A stretch of 64,000 bases of DNA from positions 930,001 through 994,000 of the forward strand of contig PCDI01000010.1 of the NCBI GenBank assembly GCA_002778195.1. Direction: 5' to 3'. Shown in pieces: positions 33,296 to 44,761 of this stretch. The notes under the pieces are model-generated. The model had not been told where the DNA came from, ran no database searches, and was given only the letters and a program-made list of their open reading frames with translations. How positions within the stretch are numbered: position 1 is the stretch's first letter; every line of letters begins with the position of its first letter. This DNA is from Raffaelea ambrosiae. Its lineage: Eukaryota; Ascomycota; Sordariomycetes; Ophiostomatales; Ophiostomataceae. Made by a program: the position numbers and the translations under genes.

Positions 33296-34718
33296 ATGGG
33301 CCAGGAGTCGTCCAACATCATCGACGACAATGTCAAGCCCGAGACGCTGCGGGACCGCAGTCTCGAGGCCGTTGCGCAGCTCATCCTGGAGGGCAAGGCC
33401 AAGCGCATCGTCGCCATGACCGGCGCAGGCATATCGACGGCGGCAGGCAGTACGCTCTTGTAGTTTCTGTTGCATCCTTTTGTTCCACTTTCTCGGACCT
33501 AACGCTCGTTTGTCTCCAGTCCCCGACTTCCGGTCCCCCGGCACCGGCCTCTACGCCAACCTCCAGCGCCTCAACCTGCCCTACGCCGAGGCCGTTTTCA
33601 GCATTGACTACTTCCGCCAAAACCCCAAGCCGTTCTACGTCCTCGCCAAAGAGCTCTACCCGGGCCAGATCCAGCCCACCGTCTCCCACGCCTTTCTGGC
33701 CCTGCTCGCCCGCAAGGGCCTCCTGCACATGCTCTTCACCCAAAACATTGACTGCCTCGAGCGCCTCGCTGGCGTGCCCGGCGACCGCATCGTCGAGGCC
33801 CACGGGTCCTTTGCCACCCAGCGCTGCATCGACTGCGGCACCGAGTTCCCCGACGACACCATGAAGGCCCTTGTGCATGAAGCCCAAATCCCGCGCTGCA
33901 TCCGCCCGGAATGCGGCGGTCTGGTCAAGCCCGACATTGTGTTCTTCGGCGAGAACCTGCCCGCGCGGTTCCACGCGCTGCGCACCATCCCGGCCACCGA
34001 CGCGGATCTCGTGCTGGTCATGGGCACGTCGCTGACCGTGTACCCGTTTGCGGGCCTACCGACGCTGGCTGCAGACGGCGTGCCGCGCGTGCTGTTCAAC
34101 CGGGAGCAGGTGGGCGACCTGGGCACGCGCCCCGACGACGTGCTGGAGCTGGGCAGCTGCGACGCGAGCGTGCGGAAGCTGGCGGCGGCGCTGGGGTGGG
34201 GCGAGGAGTTGGAAGCGCTGTGGCGCGGCGTGGTGGGCGATGCAGAGGCAGACCGGCAGCGCAAGGAGGATGCGCTGCTGGGTGGGGAGGGGAAGGAGAA
34301 AGAGTCGGCGTCGGCGTCGGCGTCTGGGTCTGAGGCTGAGGCTGATGCCGAGGGTGAGGGCGAGGAGAAGGATAAGGAGACGGCCGTCTCTGCTATCTCG
34401 GCCCGTCCGGCAGCGGAGGACGAGGTGAACGAGATTGCCAAGGAGATCGAGGCCGTCTTGAAGCTGGACGAGAAGCCATCCACAGAGTCACCAGAAAAAG
34501 CGGCAGCGGCAAGCACCGCGTCAGACGGCGAGACTCCATCCTACTCTGCCAGCAAGCCAATCACGACAGAACTGGCAAAAGAATCGAAAGAGTCGACAGA
34601 ATCGAAAGAAACACCAACAGAAGGGGTACTTCCCACGCCGTCGCTGACGGCGGACACGACAAAACCAGAAGATACAGGCAGACCAAATGAAACGCCACTG
34701 GCGAAGGACAAGTCGTGA
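33296..34718 (+). CDS. hst2: NAD-dependent protein deacetylase, Hst2-type sirtuin
   Basis: Exons 33296-33449 and 33520-34718 (70-base intron) give 450 residues. Sirtuin motifs appear in order: GAGIS (43-47), PDFRSP (53-58, assembled next to the junction), TQNID (125-129), catalytic His146 in the EAHGS context, zinc ligands C154, C157, C178 and C183, and GTSLTVYPFA near 220. The spacing and the sequence SPGTGLYANL fit the Hst2/SIRT2 class. After about residue 300 the protein is a disordered tail of Ser, Glu, Thr and Lys (long acidic Glu/Lys stretches, a possible coiled segment NEIAKEIEAVLKL). The class deacetylates histones and cytoplasmic proteins and consumes NAD. The tail is longer than in yeast Hst2 (357 residues) and may hold regulatory sites. 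Confidence 0.95.
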
Positions 34719-35509
34719 GTGTGGTGGACACGAAGGCGTGACGTGGAGGTACGGTGACGGCAGAAGTGATGAATTGGGGGGACGTGTTTTAGAAGCATAT
34801 CAGGGGATGTGATATGGCGACGGTGTATTAACGGTTTCTTCAAATGATCTTTGATGGCTTCAAACAAAAATGCCTAATATGTAGCGGGTTACTATGGCTT
34901 TGATGGTTTACTGGTAGAGGGACGGCATGGATACACACGTATACGCGGTGGGTACGTTATGGCTAGTTATAGTGCGTTTCTGATGTTTCCAATGTTTCTC
35001 TTGCTTTTTCTTTATGGGTTTTGATTGGGAGGGGGATTCCGAAGAACCAGACTCGTGTTTTTATTTGCAGCGTTCTGGTTTCCTTGTTTCCTTCTTCGGA
35101 CTTGTGGCTTTATTTCGACGATTGGCTTTGAGTTTTGCAATAGTCGAGAGTGAATTCCTGAAGACGGAGAGGAACAAAAAACGGTATAATATGCGTGTGC
35201 TATAGTATGCTTGTTCAGCAAATACTTGTATGTCCCCCACCCAAAACCCATTCTATGATTTAAGAAATGAACAAGGCAACAAGCAACACAGCCAAAACCG
35301 GGACAACAGAGACAGATGGTCAGGTAGACAGAAAAAAAAATCAAATTCCCTTCACCCTTAGCCACAACTCCTGTCCCAAAACAAGGCGGGAATATTCATG
35401 GGAACCGAAGAACAAAACTGACAGAGTTCATTGTTCTTTTCATGCAAAGTTCTATACACACAATATAGATATATCACAAACGTAAATCCTCCCAAAACGC
35501 CGTTTTGTG
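34719..35509. other. Convergent 3' intergenic region of hst2 and pbs2
   Basis: 3' flanks of two convergent genes. A/T-rich segments occur at 34860-35010 and 35270-35480, with no recognised gene. Confidence 0.5.
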
Positions 35510-37739
35510 TCATTGGGCAAGGGGTGCCGCGTGCAACGCGGGTTTGCTTGCGGCACTGGACGCCGCCAGCGCACCGCTCTCCTTCTCCTCGAGTACCTTG
35601 GTCACCCAGGCCGCTACCTGGTCGTCGCCTGCGACGTGGTGGTGTGCTTGGATTTTGCCATGGTCGGACTCCTCGGTCAGGTTGAGGCCATCAACCTTTT
35701 CGCTGACGTCGGTCACAACCTTCTCGTCTTCTGAATCCGAACCGGACTCGGGCTCCTCTTCGATGGTGTGGTCGTCATTGATAAAGGGTTTGAGCCAAGG
35801 GTGCTTCAACAACATAGAGTATGTGTGGCGTTTCTTAGGGTTCTTGTTGAGACACGAGCGCACAAAGTCGTGGGCTGTGGCAGAGTAGTTGTCGGGCATG
35901 TCGGGCGGTTCGCCATTCACAATAGCCTGGAATTGTCAGAATGTATTACACGCCAAAAAAAAGGGCAAAAAAAGAAGAATCTAAGAAAAGACATGGGAAG
36001 GTGACACAACATACACTGAGCTGACTAAAAATTGTGGAGGACACCTCTGGCGGGTAGGGATAGCGACCCATGGCGCACTCAATAATGGTAAGGCCAAGGC
36101 TCCAAATGTCGCTCTGGACACTGTAGGTCCCACCAGCAGTGCCTCCGGCCTGGGCCACGCCACCTCCCGAGATGCGCTCGGGAGCCATATAGCTCTGGCA
36201 ACCAATGTTGGTTTTAGCGATGGACGCCACCAGGTTGCCGCTGACACCAAAATCGCAGATCTTGACCTGTCCACGCGAGTTGACGAGGATGTTTGTCGGC
36301 TTCACGTCCCGATGGATAATGTTGTGCTTGTCCTTGAGTGTTTTGAGGCCCATGACTGTGGAGTAGGTAATTGTCTGCAAGACTGGCTCGGGTATGCCGC
36401 CCGTGTACAGCTTGTCGATGGAGCCGCCGTCCATGTACTCAATGCACATGTATACCGCGCCCTCTTGAAAGAAAGCACCATAGAATTCGATAATGTAGGG
36501 CGACACGCACTCGTGGAGGATGACCAGCTCCTTCAGAATGGTGGCGAACTTGGCCTCGTCCAGCTCCAGGCGGATTTCCTTCATGGCCATGACCTTGCCT
36601 GTCGTGGTGCCTGTCGTGGAGTTTGGTGCGCATGCGCATCCGCCGTCGGTGCCATCGCTCGACAGTGGGGTGCCGCTTTCAGATGGGCTTGTCGTAGATG
36701 TGGTGGCACTGGGTGTAGATGGTTTCTGCGACGAGGCCGAAGATGCGGGCTTGGGCGGGACATGCGTGGGCTTAAAACTGCTGAGGCCAGGCCCGAATCG
36801 CGGGATCGCAGGTTTCGCATGTCGCACCTTGTAGACGGTACCGTAGTTGCCCTTGCCGAGCTCCTCCAGGACCTGGATTTCGTCGAGAGAGATCTTGAAA
36901 GTCTGTCCGCCTGCAAAATTGACGCCGGTCCGCGTGATCGTAGCGGCTCCCTCAAAGGTGATCCAGCCCTTCTCGGTGTCGATGTAGTGCCTGAAGTCAT
37001 CCATGCGCGAATCGCGGTGACCGCCATTGATGCCTGGCTGACCCGGAGCGCCGACAGAGCGGCCGTTGTCGAGGTCTGATAATTTCGGTGCGCCGCGCCT
37101 GGATATGCCGTTTGAGCCACCAGGCAACGGACCAAGCTTCATTGCCCTCCGCTCGCTGAGGCTCGGGCCTGTTTTACGGGCCGAAGAGCTCGGTACTGCA
37201 GGGGCGGACTGGGGAAAATTCGGAGCCGGGGGCCTGCCCATTCCGCCAATATTCATGCTCCTATTAAGATGCAAAGGCAGGCGCATGTTGGGGCCCATGC
37301 CCCCGTGCGAGGCGTCGCCCAGCGAGCCTGGGGCACCGCCTGGCTGGTGGGGCGACATGGCTGCGCGCTGCTGCTGCAGAGCGCGGGCCTTCTGCATGAT
37401 GTCGAGCGGCAAGTTGCTAGCCGAAGGTGGCGGGCGGCGGGCGTTGTTCAAAGTGCCGCTAAGGCTCGAAGTCGAGCTCATTTTCGCGGTTGAGGTAGTC
37501 TGTGGGTCGGAGACGCCGCGCAATGAAGGGAGTCGCCGTGGAGGGACGGCCGTCTGGGACGAGCCGCCGGACGAGGAGGAGGAGGAGGAGGCGATGGTGG
37601 TAGACGAGGACGAGGCAGTTCCATGGACAGAGCTGGGCAGATCGGGGATGGAATCCTCCTCGAGAGATGCGCCGTCGGCGGCTGCTTCTGGCGCAGACTC
37701 GTCCGGGGTGGTCGGCTCGGGGAACCGGGACTGAGACAT
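35510..37739 (-). CDS. pbs2: HOG-pathway MAP kinase kinase, Pbs2/OS-5 type
   Basis: Exons 37739-36015 and 35926-35510 (88-base intron) give 713 residues. Residues 1 to about 285 are a Ser/Pro/Gly-rich regulatory region. The kinase domain begins with the glycine loop GKGNYGTVYK (295-304). The catalytic Lys is in VMAMKE (Lys387), and HRDVKPTN lies at 477-484. DFGVSGNL begins at 496, and the activation loop SIAKT has Ser506 and Thr510, the Pbs2/MKK3-6 phospho-sites, followed by NIGCQSYMAPERI. An insert of about 75 low-complexity residues lies between the glycine loop and the catalytic Lys. The C-terminus after the kinase domain is acidic. Pbs2 relays osmotic stress and fungicide signals from a MAPKKK to the Hog1 MAPK. 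The gene strand upstream has a very long pyrimidine tract. Confidence 0.95.
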
Positions 37740-37796
37740 TGTCGCGGTGGGATGGGCTGGAGGATGAGAAGGAAAAAGAGAAGAGAAATAGAGAAA

Positions 37797-37866
37797 GTGA
37801 AATAGAGAAAAAGAAGGAGGGAGGGAGGGAGGGAGAGAGAGAGGGAGAGAGAGGGAGAGAGAGGGG

Positions 37867-37900
<34 letters not shown>

Positions 37901-37920
37901 TAAAGCGAGAGCGAGAGCGA
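37797..37920 (-). repeat. GA/GGGA purine tract in the pbs2 leader
   Basis: About 120 bases are nearly pure purine on the plus strand: AGGG tetramers, then GAGAGAGGGA units, then a GA run. They begin about 58 bases upstream of the pbs2 ATG. On the gene strand this is a CT-rich leader typical of fungal promoters, but unusually long. Confidence 0.9.
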
Positions 37921-40900
37921 CAGAGAAGAAGGGGGGAGAGAAGAAGGACGGAAAAAATAGAAGAGAGGAAAAAAGAGAAGCTGCGCAGAGAAACGAAGCA
38001 GACGAAGAAGCTGGAGAGGAGCGAACAAAAGGGGAAAAGAGGGAGGGAAGAGGGAAGAAACGGGCGTCGTTATGTGTCTCGCATGTGTGCGAGTGGGCGA
38101 GAAAATGGATTGTCGTTCCGTTTCGCTGCTGCTCTCTTTCAGTCTGTCCTGAACTTCCTTCCTGTCTTGGCTGTCTTTTCCGCCTTGACTGTCTTTTCGT
38201 CCCGCGAGTTGACAAGTTGGATATTCCCGCGCGCGGTTTTCCCTGTCGTTCCTTATTTGCGAAAAGCGAGCAGAAAAAGAGAGTAAAAAGCCCCCCCAAG
38301 ACCGGTGGCCCTTTCTTTTCTCGTATTTATCTAGTCTCGCTTGCTCCCGTCTCTTTTCTGCGGCCGCTGTGGCCCGTCTGGCGTCTCTGGGGCTCGGGCG
38401 GGTTTCCGTGGGTTTTCGCAGGATGAAAGAAGCAGTGAGGGTGCAAGTGGGTGCAAGTGGGCGAGCTGTCAAGGGGTGCTGCCAAAATGGGGCCAAGGAG
38501 GGCCAAGCTTTTTTTCCCTGCTTCGTCGCCTAACCGTCAAGACCCGGCTACTGCAGTGCACGATTTCGTGAGGCTCGTCCGTGTTCCCGAGAGGGGGGGT
38601 GCTGTCTTCTGGTCTCTGATCCTTTGGGTCGACCGAGGGGTTGCGGTGGTTGCGGTGGTTGCAGTTGTATCTCACCCGTATAGTAGCAGCGGTTGGTGGT
38701 GGTGCTGGAGCGGGGTCTTAGAAGAAAAAAATTACTACGACCGAGTAGTAAGCGGCCAGGCCAGGCCGGACCAAACTCAATGTGGCGATGGGCAGTTTGG
38801 CTGGTGCGACACTGGAAACAAAGACTGGCGTGCAAGATAATCGGCCACGAGAGGGGCGGTTGTGGGGAACGGCGAGAGGAGCAGAGAGGGAATGGAGAAA
38901 CGGCACGCGGGGGCGGGCGAGACCTGGAGGTGACAGGCTGTCTTGTCGAAGCTTTTTTTTTTGAGCTGTTCGAGGGGTCTGGACCAAGCGGGCGAGGCGG
39001 CGGCGAAGATGCGGCTGGCAGGAAGGAGACACAGCTAATATGGATATATATATATGGTGGCGGGCGGGACGCCTGCGGGCGGGAAGGGGGCAGGGACGGG
39101 GGGGGTGGTGGGAGGGGTGGAGGGGGGGACGAGTCGCAGGCAGAAATAGGAGAAGAAGAAGAAGAAGAAGAAAAAAAGACGGCGGACGACGTTGGCGATG
39201 TCCAAAAAGATGCAGAGTCAGAAATCCCCAAAACGGCAGGACGTCGAGGATATATGGGCCGGCCTGAACTGCTGCTGGCTCGCGAGGGCAGGCACGACCG
39301 TCAGAAAAGGAGATTGGCAGGCGCTGCAGCACGGCAGTTGGCGATTGTGCCTTCCAACTCGGGCTGGCTGGCCGGTGGTGGAAGCGGGCGTGGCTCTTGC
39401 CTCAAGCGTGAAACAGATAAGGGAGGGCAGGAATAGCACCAGAGGAAGAGAGGAATATAAAGGCAGCCAACGAGAAAAGAGCAACACAACCCGAACAACG
39501 CAGTCACACACCACGATCGGACAACAGCCCAGACGGCGAATCCCAAAAGAAAACAATGATGTCAGCCGCGAGGCCCAAAATGTCGTCAGCTCCTTGAAAA
39601 GCTTCACGCGCGCTGGGCTCCAATGTCATTGTGCGTCTGGGCGTGCTCGGTTATATCTAGCTGTGTTAAGAATCTTGCTTAATATGTTCGCACTTACTGC
39701 AGTGCTCGTAATATCTGGGCTCCATATATGCATGTGCTTTTGTTTCGTATGTTGATCGCCGGGCCTGTCCCTGTCCTTGTCTGCTCCTTCCCAAGTGCCA
39801 GGGCCACCCCTCCATCGTCGTCTGTTGCCGCTAGTCTGTCGCCTCATCCCAATTTTCGCCCCCCTTCCTTTCCAATCCGCCCTTGCGCTCCACCAGCCGT
39901 TGCCGTTTCCTGACGATGGCGCTGGAGACAGTCTGCAGGCCCGGAGCAAACCAAAGCTAATACGAGTCGGATACTACAATAGCAGGTGCGTGCGGCCACC
40001 TGGAGACGCCGTAGAACGACTTCAGCCACAGTGGAGTCCTTCGAGAAGCTGTTACAGTGGCATTAAATCTACTTCCTCGGATGTCTTTCTTGCCTTGATT
40101 TCCCGTCCGCGCCCTGGCCATTGGGCGCTCCGAGAAACTATTAGGATGCGCTGTGATGCTCGCCAGAAAGGGCGGTGCAAACAGATACATACTGTGTAGC
40201 TAAAATAAAATAAAAACAAGAAGAAGAAAAAACAAAAACAAGATGGTGTCTGCAGCGCTGTGTCCCAATCAGGCACGAGATCCGAGTTAGAAAATGTGCC
40301 CAAACGTGCCAATGAAGACTCGCCGCAGATCCATCCCCTTTCCGTCCGAAGATGTGTCCTGGTATCTTACATAGCGTATCTTATGAATGGATTCGCTTCC
40401 AGGACAGGGACGACACGAAGGATGGCCGGTGGTGCCTGGTGTGCTGCCATGACGTTGGTGGTTGTCCCAATATGTGGTCTCACTTATAGCTGCCCGGTCA
40501 AGTTGCCAGCCGTTTGCTGTTTGCCTTGCTTTTCCCAACGGCGAGGCGTCAGCTTGTGGCAATGATTGGCGCCAAGAGGGGAAAAGAGATCGTCGCCAAC
40601 ATGGTCATTTTGGGCAGTACGCGGCCGAGGAAAAGGCTACAATTCCCTGTTCCTATTGTTTCCCTTGCTGGCTTTTGTTTCTTTGTTACGGAAAGGGAGA
40701 GGCCCATCTTTTTTTTGATCTTATTCGTCTCCGCCTGGGGAATTGGCAGGGGATATTCTTGCTTCTCTGCCGCTCTGCTTTGGCGTCTCCAATTGCCTTG
40801 GTTTTCGTGTCTTCCCGTCCTGTTTATTTACCACAGTACGAGTACTTGGCCGGACTTGGCTCGACTTGCTTGGCCCGGCCTTGTCTGGTCTTCTTGCCTT

Positions 40901-41320
40901 GGCTGTCAGAGATGGGCCATGTCATCAGGCTACGCGAGCTGCCCTGGAAGGATCCTGGTCAAGCACCCGATGCGACCCTCCCCAAATTCCTGAAACGCCG
41001 CCGGCAGCTAAAAGCTGGCCTGGTCTCGCCGGAATCAGGCCCTCTGACCTGTCTGTCGTGCATGCTCTGGTCCTGCATGCACTTTAGACAGCAGTCTATG
41101 ACATATGCACTTGCACTATCCGAGCAGGCACCGCTGCAGAGGCAGGCCATTTCGCCCCAAGCACCGCCATACCATGCCTCTTTGGGCACCCAGTTGCTGC
41201 ATGATGATGATGATCGCCGCCTCGTCCGCAAGGCGGTCTATCCACAGAAACTGGCACTCATCTCACCGAAGACAATGAATGCCCCCCCCCCCCTGTCATG
41301 GACAAGAACTGGTGTTGAGA

Positions 41321-41410
41321 ACTACTGACAACTGCTGACAACTACTGACAACTGCTGGCAGCTGCTGGCAACTGCTGGTAACTGCTGGCAACTGCTGGCA
41401 ACTGTTGGCA
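41321..41410. repeat. 10-bp tandem repeat, nine copies
   Basis: Nine consecutive decamers have the consensus ACTGCTGGCA (variants ACTACTGACA, ACTGCTGACA, GCTGCTGGCA, ACTGCTGGTA, ACTGTTGGCA) with no indels. A poly-C run (41283-41293) lies just before it. Confidence 0.96.
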
Positions 41411-42243
41411 GGTACGCGTGTCAAGCACCTCGCCAGATTGTGCCCGCACCCTGTAGTGCCAATCAAATGGTTGTCGATATCACAACCGGCGGGACTCCTC
41501 TTTTGATCTTGCTTGTATGATGCTTCTTCTCGTCTAGTCATCCCTGGTTTTGAATGATTAGTGCCGCCCCCGCACCGCACACCACCCACGCGGCGGCCCC
41601 GAAAAAAATAAAAACCCAAAGCAAAACTATGCAGTTATTTTCCACCGGGCTCATGAAAGCTTCCCGACAAATCCGTGGTTGTGGGTAGCAAGATAATGCA
41701 AGACAAGTAGACACTCCTCAGACAACACCGAACAAAATTGCAGGATGCTGCAAAGTGGTTCGTTGTCTTCGGTGTCGAAGTGTCGTTTCGGTGTTGAAGT
41801 GTCGCTTCGGCGTCGGCATCGGCATGGCCGCTGAATTACCCCCCTGTAATTTATAAAAGAAAGCATCAGACAAACGCAACAGCACCCGGAAGAAACGGCA
41901 ACAGGCCAAGAGAATTGGTTGCTGATTGAGAGTGCCCGTCTGGTGATTGCGAGGAGGCCTCCCCAGAGCCAATGAGAGCTCGCTATACTCGATATCCGAC
42001 TTGTCAGGTATTTTGCAGGCTGCACTCACATATTGAGTATGCGTGCGACGGTGTCTTTCTAATGTAACGTGAAAAAAGACTTCAAAGGGGAAAACAAGGA
42101 TGAAAAAAAATCGAAATGGTCACAAAAGTCTGCGATGGCAAAGGGGCAAGGATGGACAAAGAGCAAGCATGAAGAACAAACAAAGCGCCACGGTCCAAGC
42201 GTATGTATTCCATTGACCCCAGCACTGAGACCTATTGTACAGC

Positions 42244-42270
42244 GCAGAACGATGCAGAACGATGCAGAAC
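42244..42270. repeat. Short 10-bp direct repeat
   Basis: The decamer GCAGAACGAT occurs twice in tandem, followed by a partial third copy (GCAGAAC). Confidence 0.9.
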
Positions 42271-43170
42271 ACTGGCGCAGCACGGGCCCAAGCTAGAGCT
42301 GAGCTAATAGCTGCAGGTCTGGGAAGCGAGAGCTGTACGGTGTAGGTGGGAGGCGCAGTGCACTGGTCGTGTGTACGGGTACTCGTAGGAACAGCACGCG
42401 AGGATGGATATGACAGGCGCCAGCATATCTTACCATCTACGCGTCATCGTAGACTCATTTTGGCAGAACTAGCCCGGCAGGCTTGTTGGTTCTACGTTGC
42501 CGACCATTAACAACATTTTGTCTTATCATCCAGACCGGCAGTGACGCTGATCTCTAGACATCTCGCATATCATCAAATCCCTTAATTATTGCTCTTCTCT
42601 CCGAGCTGGTCGTACATGAGAAAAAGAGAAAAATTGTGTGTTTTTGTCTGGGTTGTGGAAAGATGGTTATATCAAGAAGTGGCGACTCTACTCTTCGGAG
42701 CCGAGTGCAACGGTAGCCAGATTGCGTGGTTGCAGCAGAGGCTGTCCTGCGACAGAATGCGTATGAAGGTGCAACTCGTGCACATGAAGACGCAAATGTT
42801 CTTGTATCTGACAGTGGACAGTCGCACGACAAGATGCATCCGCATGTGGATCCAGTGCATCTGGATTGTTCACTTTGACGCCACAGTTGACCACCACCAC
42901 AGCCACACTGCAAGATGCCAATTCGGAGTCGTAGAAGCCTCTTGTGGTTTTGTTGGGACGTATCTTACACCGTACGGTGTACACGTCCAAAATAGAAGTC
43001 ACGAGCCCTCCCCGGCATTTGGGGCTCCTTCCCGCTGGGGCCGTGGTGTGATGGTGTGGAGAATGCCGTGACGGCAGGGGCGCCGGGAGCTCTGAGGTGT
43101 AGGGCCAGTGGGTGTGCATGCAATTTATGTGTTGCTCGCGACTTGAGTAAGCTGTTGGCGTCATTTGCGC

Positions 43171-43206
43171 CTTCCCTCGCGGCTTCCCTCGCGGCTTCCC
43201 TCGCAA
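43171..43206. repeat. 12-bp direct repeat, three copies
   Basis: CTTCCCTCGCGG occurs twice, followed by CTTCCCTCGCAA, in perfect tandem register. A GTC trinucleotide run (about 43253-43270) and T-runs follow shortly after. Confidence 0.9.
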
Positions 43207-44761
43207 CTTCCTTGGATGCATGCAGTCTTGCTGGACACATCGAGCATCATTGTCGTCGTCGTCGTCGTCGTATTTTTTTTTCTTTTTTTTTCTTCACTTT
43301 TTCACCTTTTCCAGCTTTGCCCTTTGTTGCACTGATCCAACACGCCACAGAGTCCTGCTGGTGTCCAACAACGACGGCGCGACACGTCTATTTCGGCCCT
43401 TGGCAGCCAACCAGTTGTGATTGGCAGGTCAGGCACAGCCCGTCTTCGGGTCTTCGATGATCTTTTGGGTCTTGTCTTGCGCCTCTTGGGCCCTCCTGCT
43501 CTTTGGCCCTTGGATTCGGGAGCCTGCTGTTCTTTTTGTTCTTCTGGGGCCGCTCTGGCCGCACCCTCCCTTTTGACAGCTTCCCCCTTGTTTCAATTTT
43601 CGATCCACCTTTCAGTCGCATTCTTTCGACCTTTCTGTTTGCTCTCCTCTCGGCGAAACGCAGGTCCACTCCAGAGATCGACACAGCATGTCAGATACTC
43701 TGCCCTCGCGGCGCAGCCTATCGTAGCCTATCGCAGCTGAAAAGGCGCTCGGGGCTTGGCCGCGTCTTGGCTCGCCCAAATTTTCCAAAATTGCCTCCCA
43801 CATGTCCGCAGGCGCTGCTCTGACTCGCCACACAATCTCTTAACACACCATCCACTAGCGTCTCGCCCTTGTTCGAGGCTGTTTGGGATATCCTAACCAG
43901 GCCAGCCACTCTTTTCGTGTATGGGCAGCACCGTCGCAAACGCGGGTTACCTCAAGGTTACCTCTCTCGCCCAGGCCACTGCTCGGCCTATTCGCTCTTC
44001 ATTCGAGGATCCAAGTCTCGGGATAGGCAAACCTTTGCTTTTCGCCCTTTTGAGACTCTCTGCATTGCCATTCTTCTGCCTTTCGGAGACTCGTCAGCAA
44101 CTGCTCCCTGCCGAGAGCCACAGCGTCTAAGATACACCCTTCGGAGACTCGCAGCGTGCAACCCTGCCAGGCACCACCGTGCCCCGTTACGTGTATCAGG
44201 TTCTTTGCCTGGCGACCATTGGCGACCTCTGGCGCTTCAAGACCGACCCGCAGCGCGCGCCCCCCCCGTCAGTGATAAGCAAACCAGCACTCACTTGCTT
44301 CTCCATAATAAAAAAGCCGCAGCTCGCCATTTCATAATATCGTGCCAGCGCTTCGTCGACGGCGCCTCCCTTCTTTTTCTATTTCAGCTCCCTCCTTTCT
44401 TCCCCATACAACAGCTGGCTGCCTGTCCAACGCATTGGGATCGCCCGATATCCATTTTCTTTCGCGTCCTTTATTTTGTCTCCTTTCCGCAGTCGACTTA
44501 CCTGGTGCGGCCGCAGGGCGGATCTCTCTCCTTCCTCCTCCAACATTCATACTTCGCCACGATACCCCCACGCGCTCTTGTTCGACTGGCTCTCCCTTCG
44601 ACGGGCGACACGCATTAGGTGCTTTCGACAAGGCCTTCCCGGGACAACCAACCGAGAAAAAAACGAAGTCAATCGCAAAGCCGCAAAGCCGCATCCCATC
44701 GTGACATCCCATCCGACAACCCGCCGCTCCCGACGACCACCCAACACACAATCGCTGCTCG

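Larger units (their letters stand above)
37921..44761. other. Seven-kilobase gene-poor region
   Basis: The interval between the pbs2 start (minus) and the transporter start (plus), both reading outward, has no supported gene. It contains the pbs2 promoter (to about 39 kb, with a GAA run near 39150-39175 and an AT run near 39044-39056), mixed-composition DNA, three short tandem arrays listed separately, and the C/T-rich transporter leader from about 44360. The longest open frame (plus 40462-41328) has no recognised motif. A lineage-specific or non-coding transcript could be hidden here. Confidence 0.45.

Noticed and set aside
40462..41328. 288-codon plus-strand open frame in the 7-kb gap
   Set aside because: No recognisable motif and ordinary intergenic composition, with other frames also open. 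It could be re-examined with RNA data.
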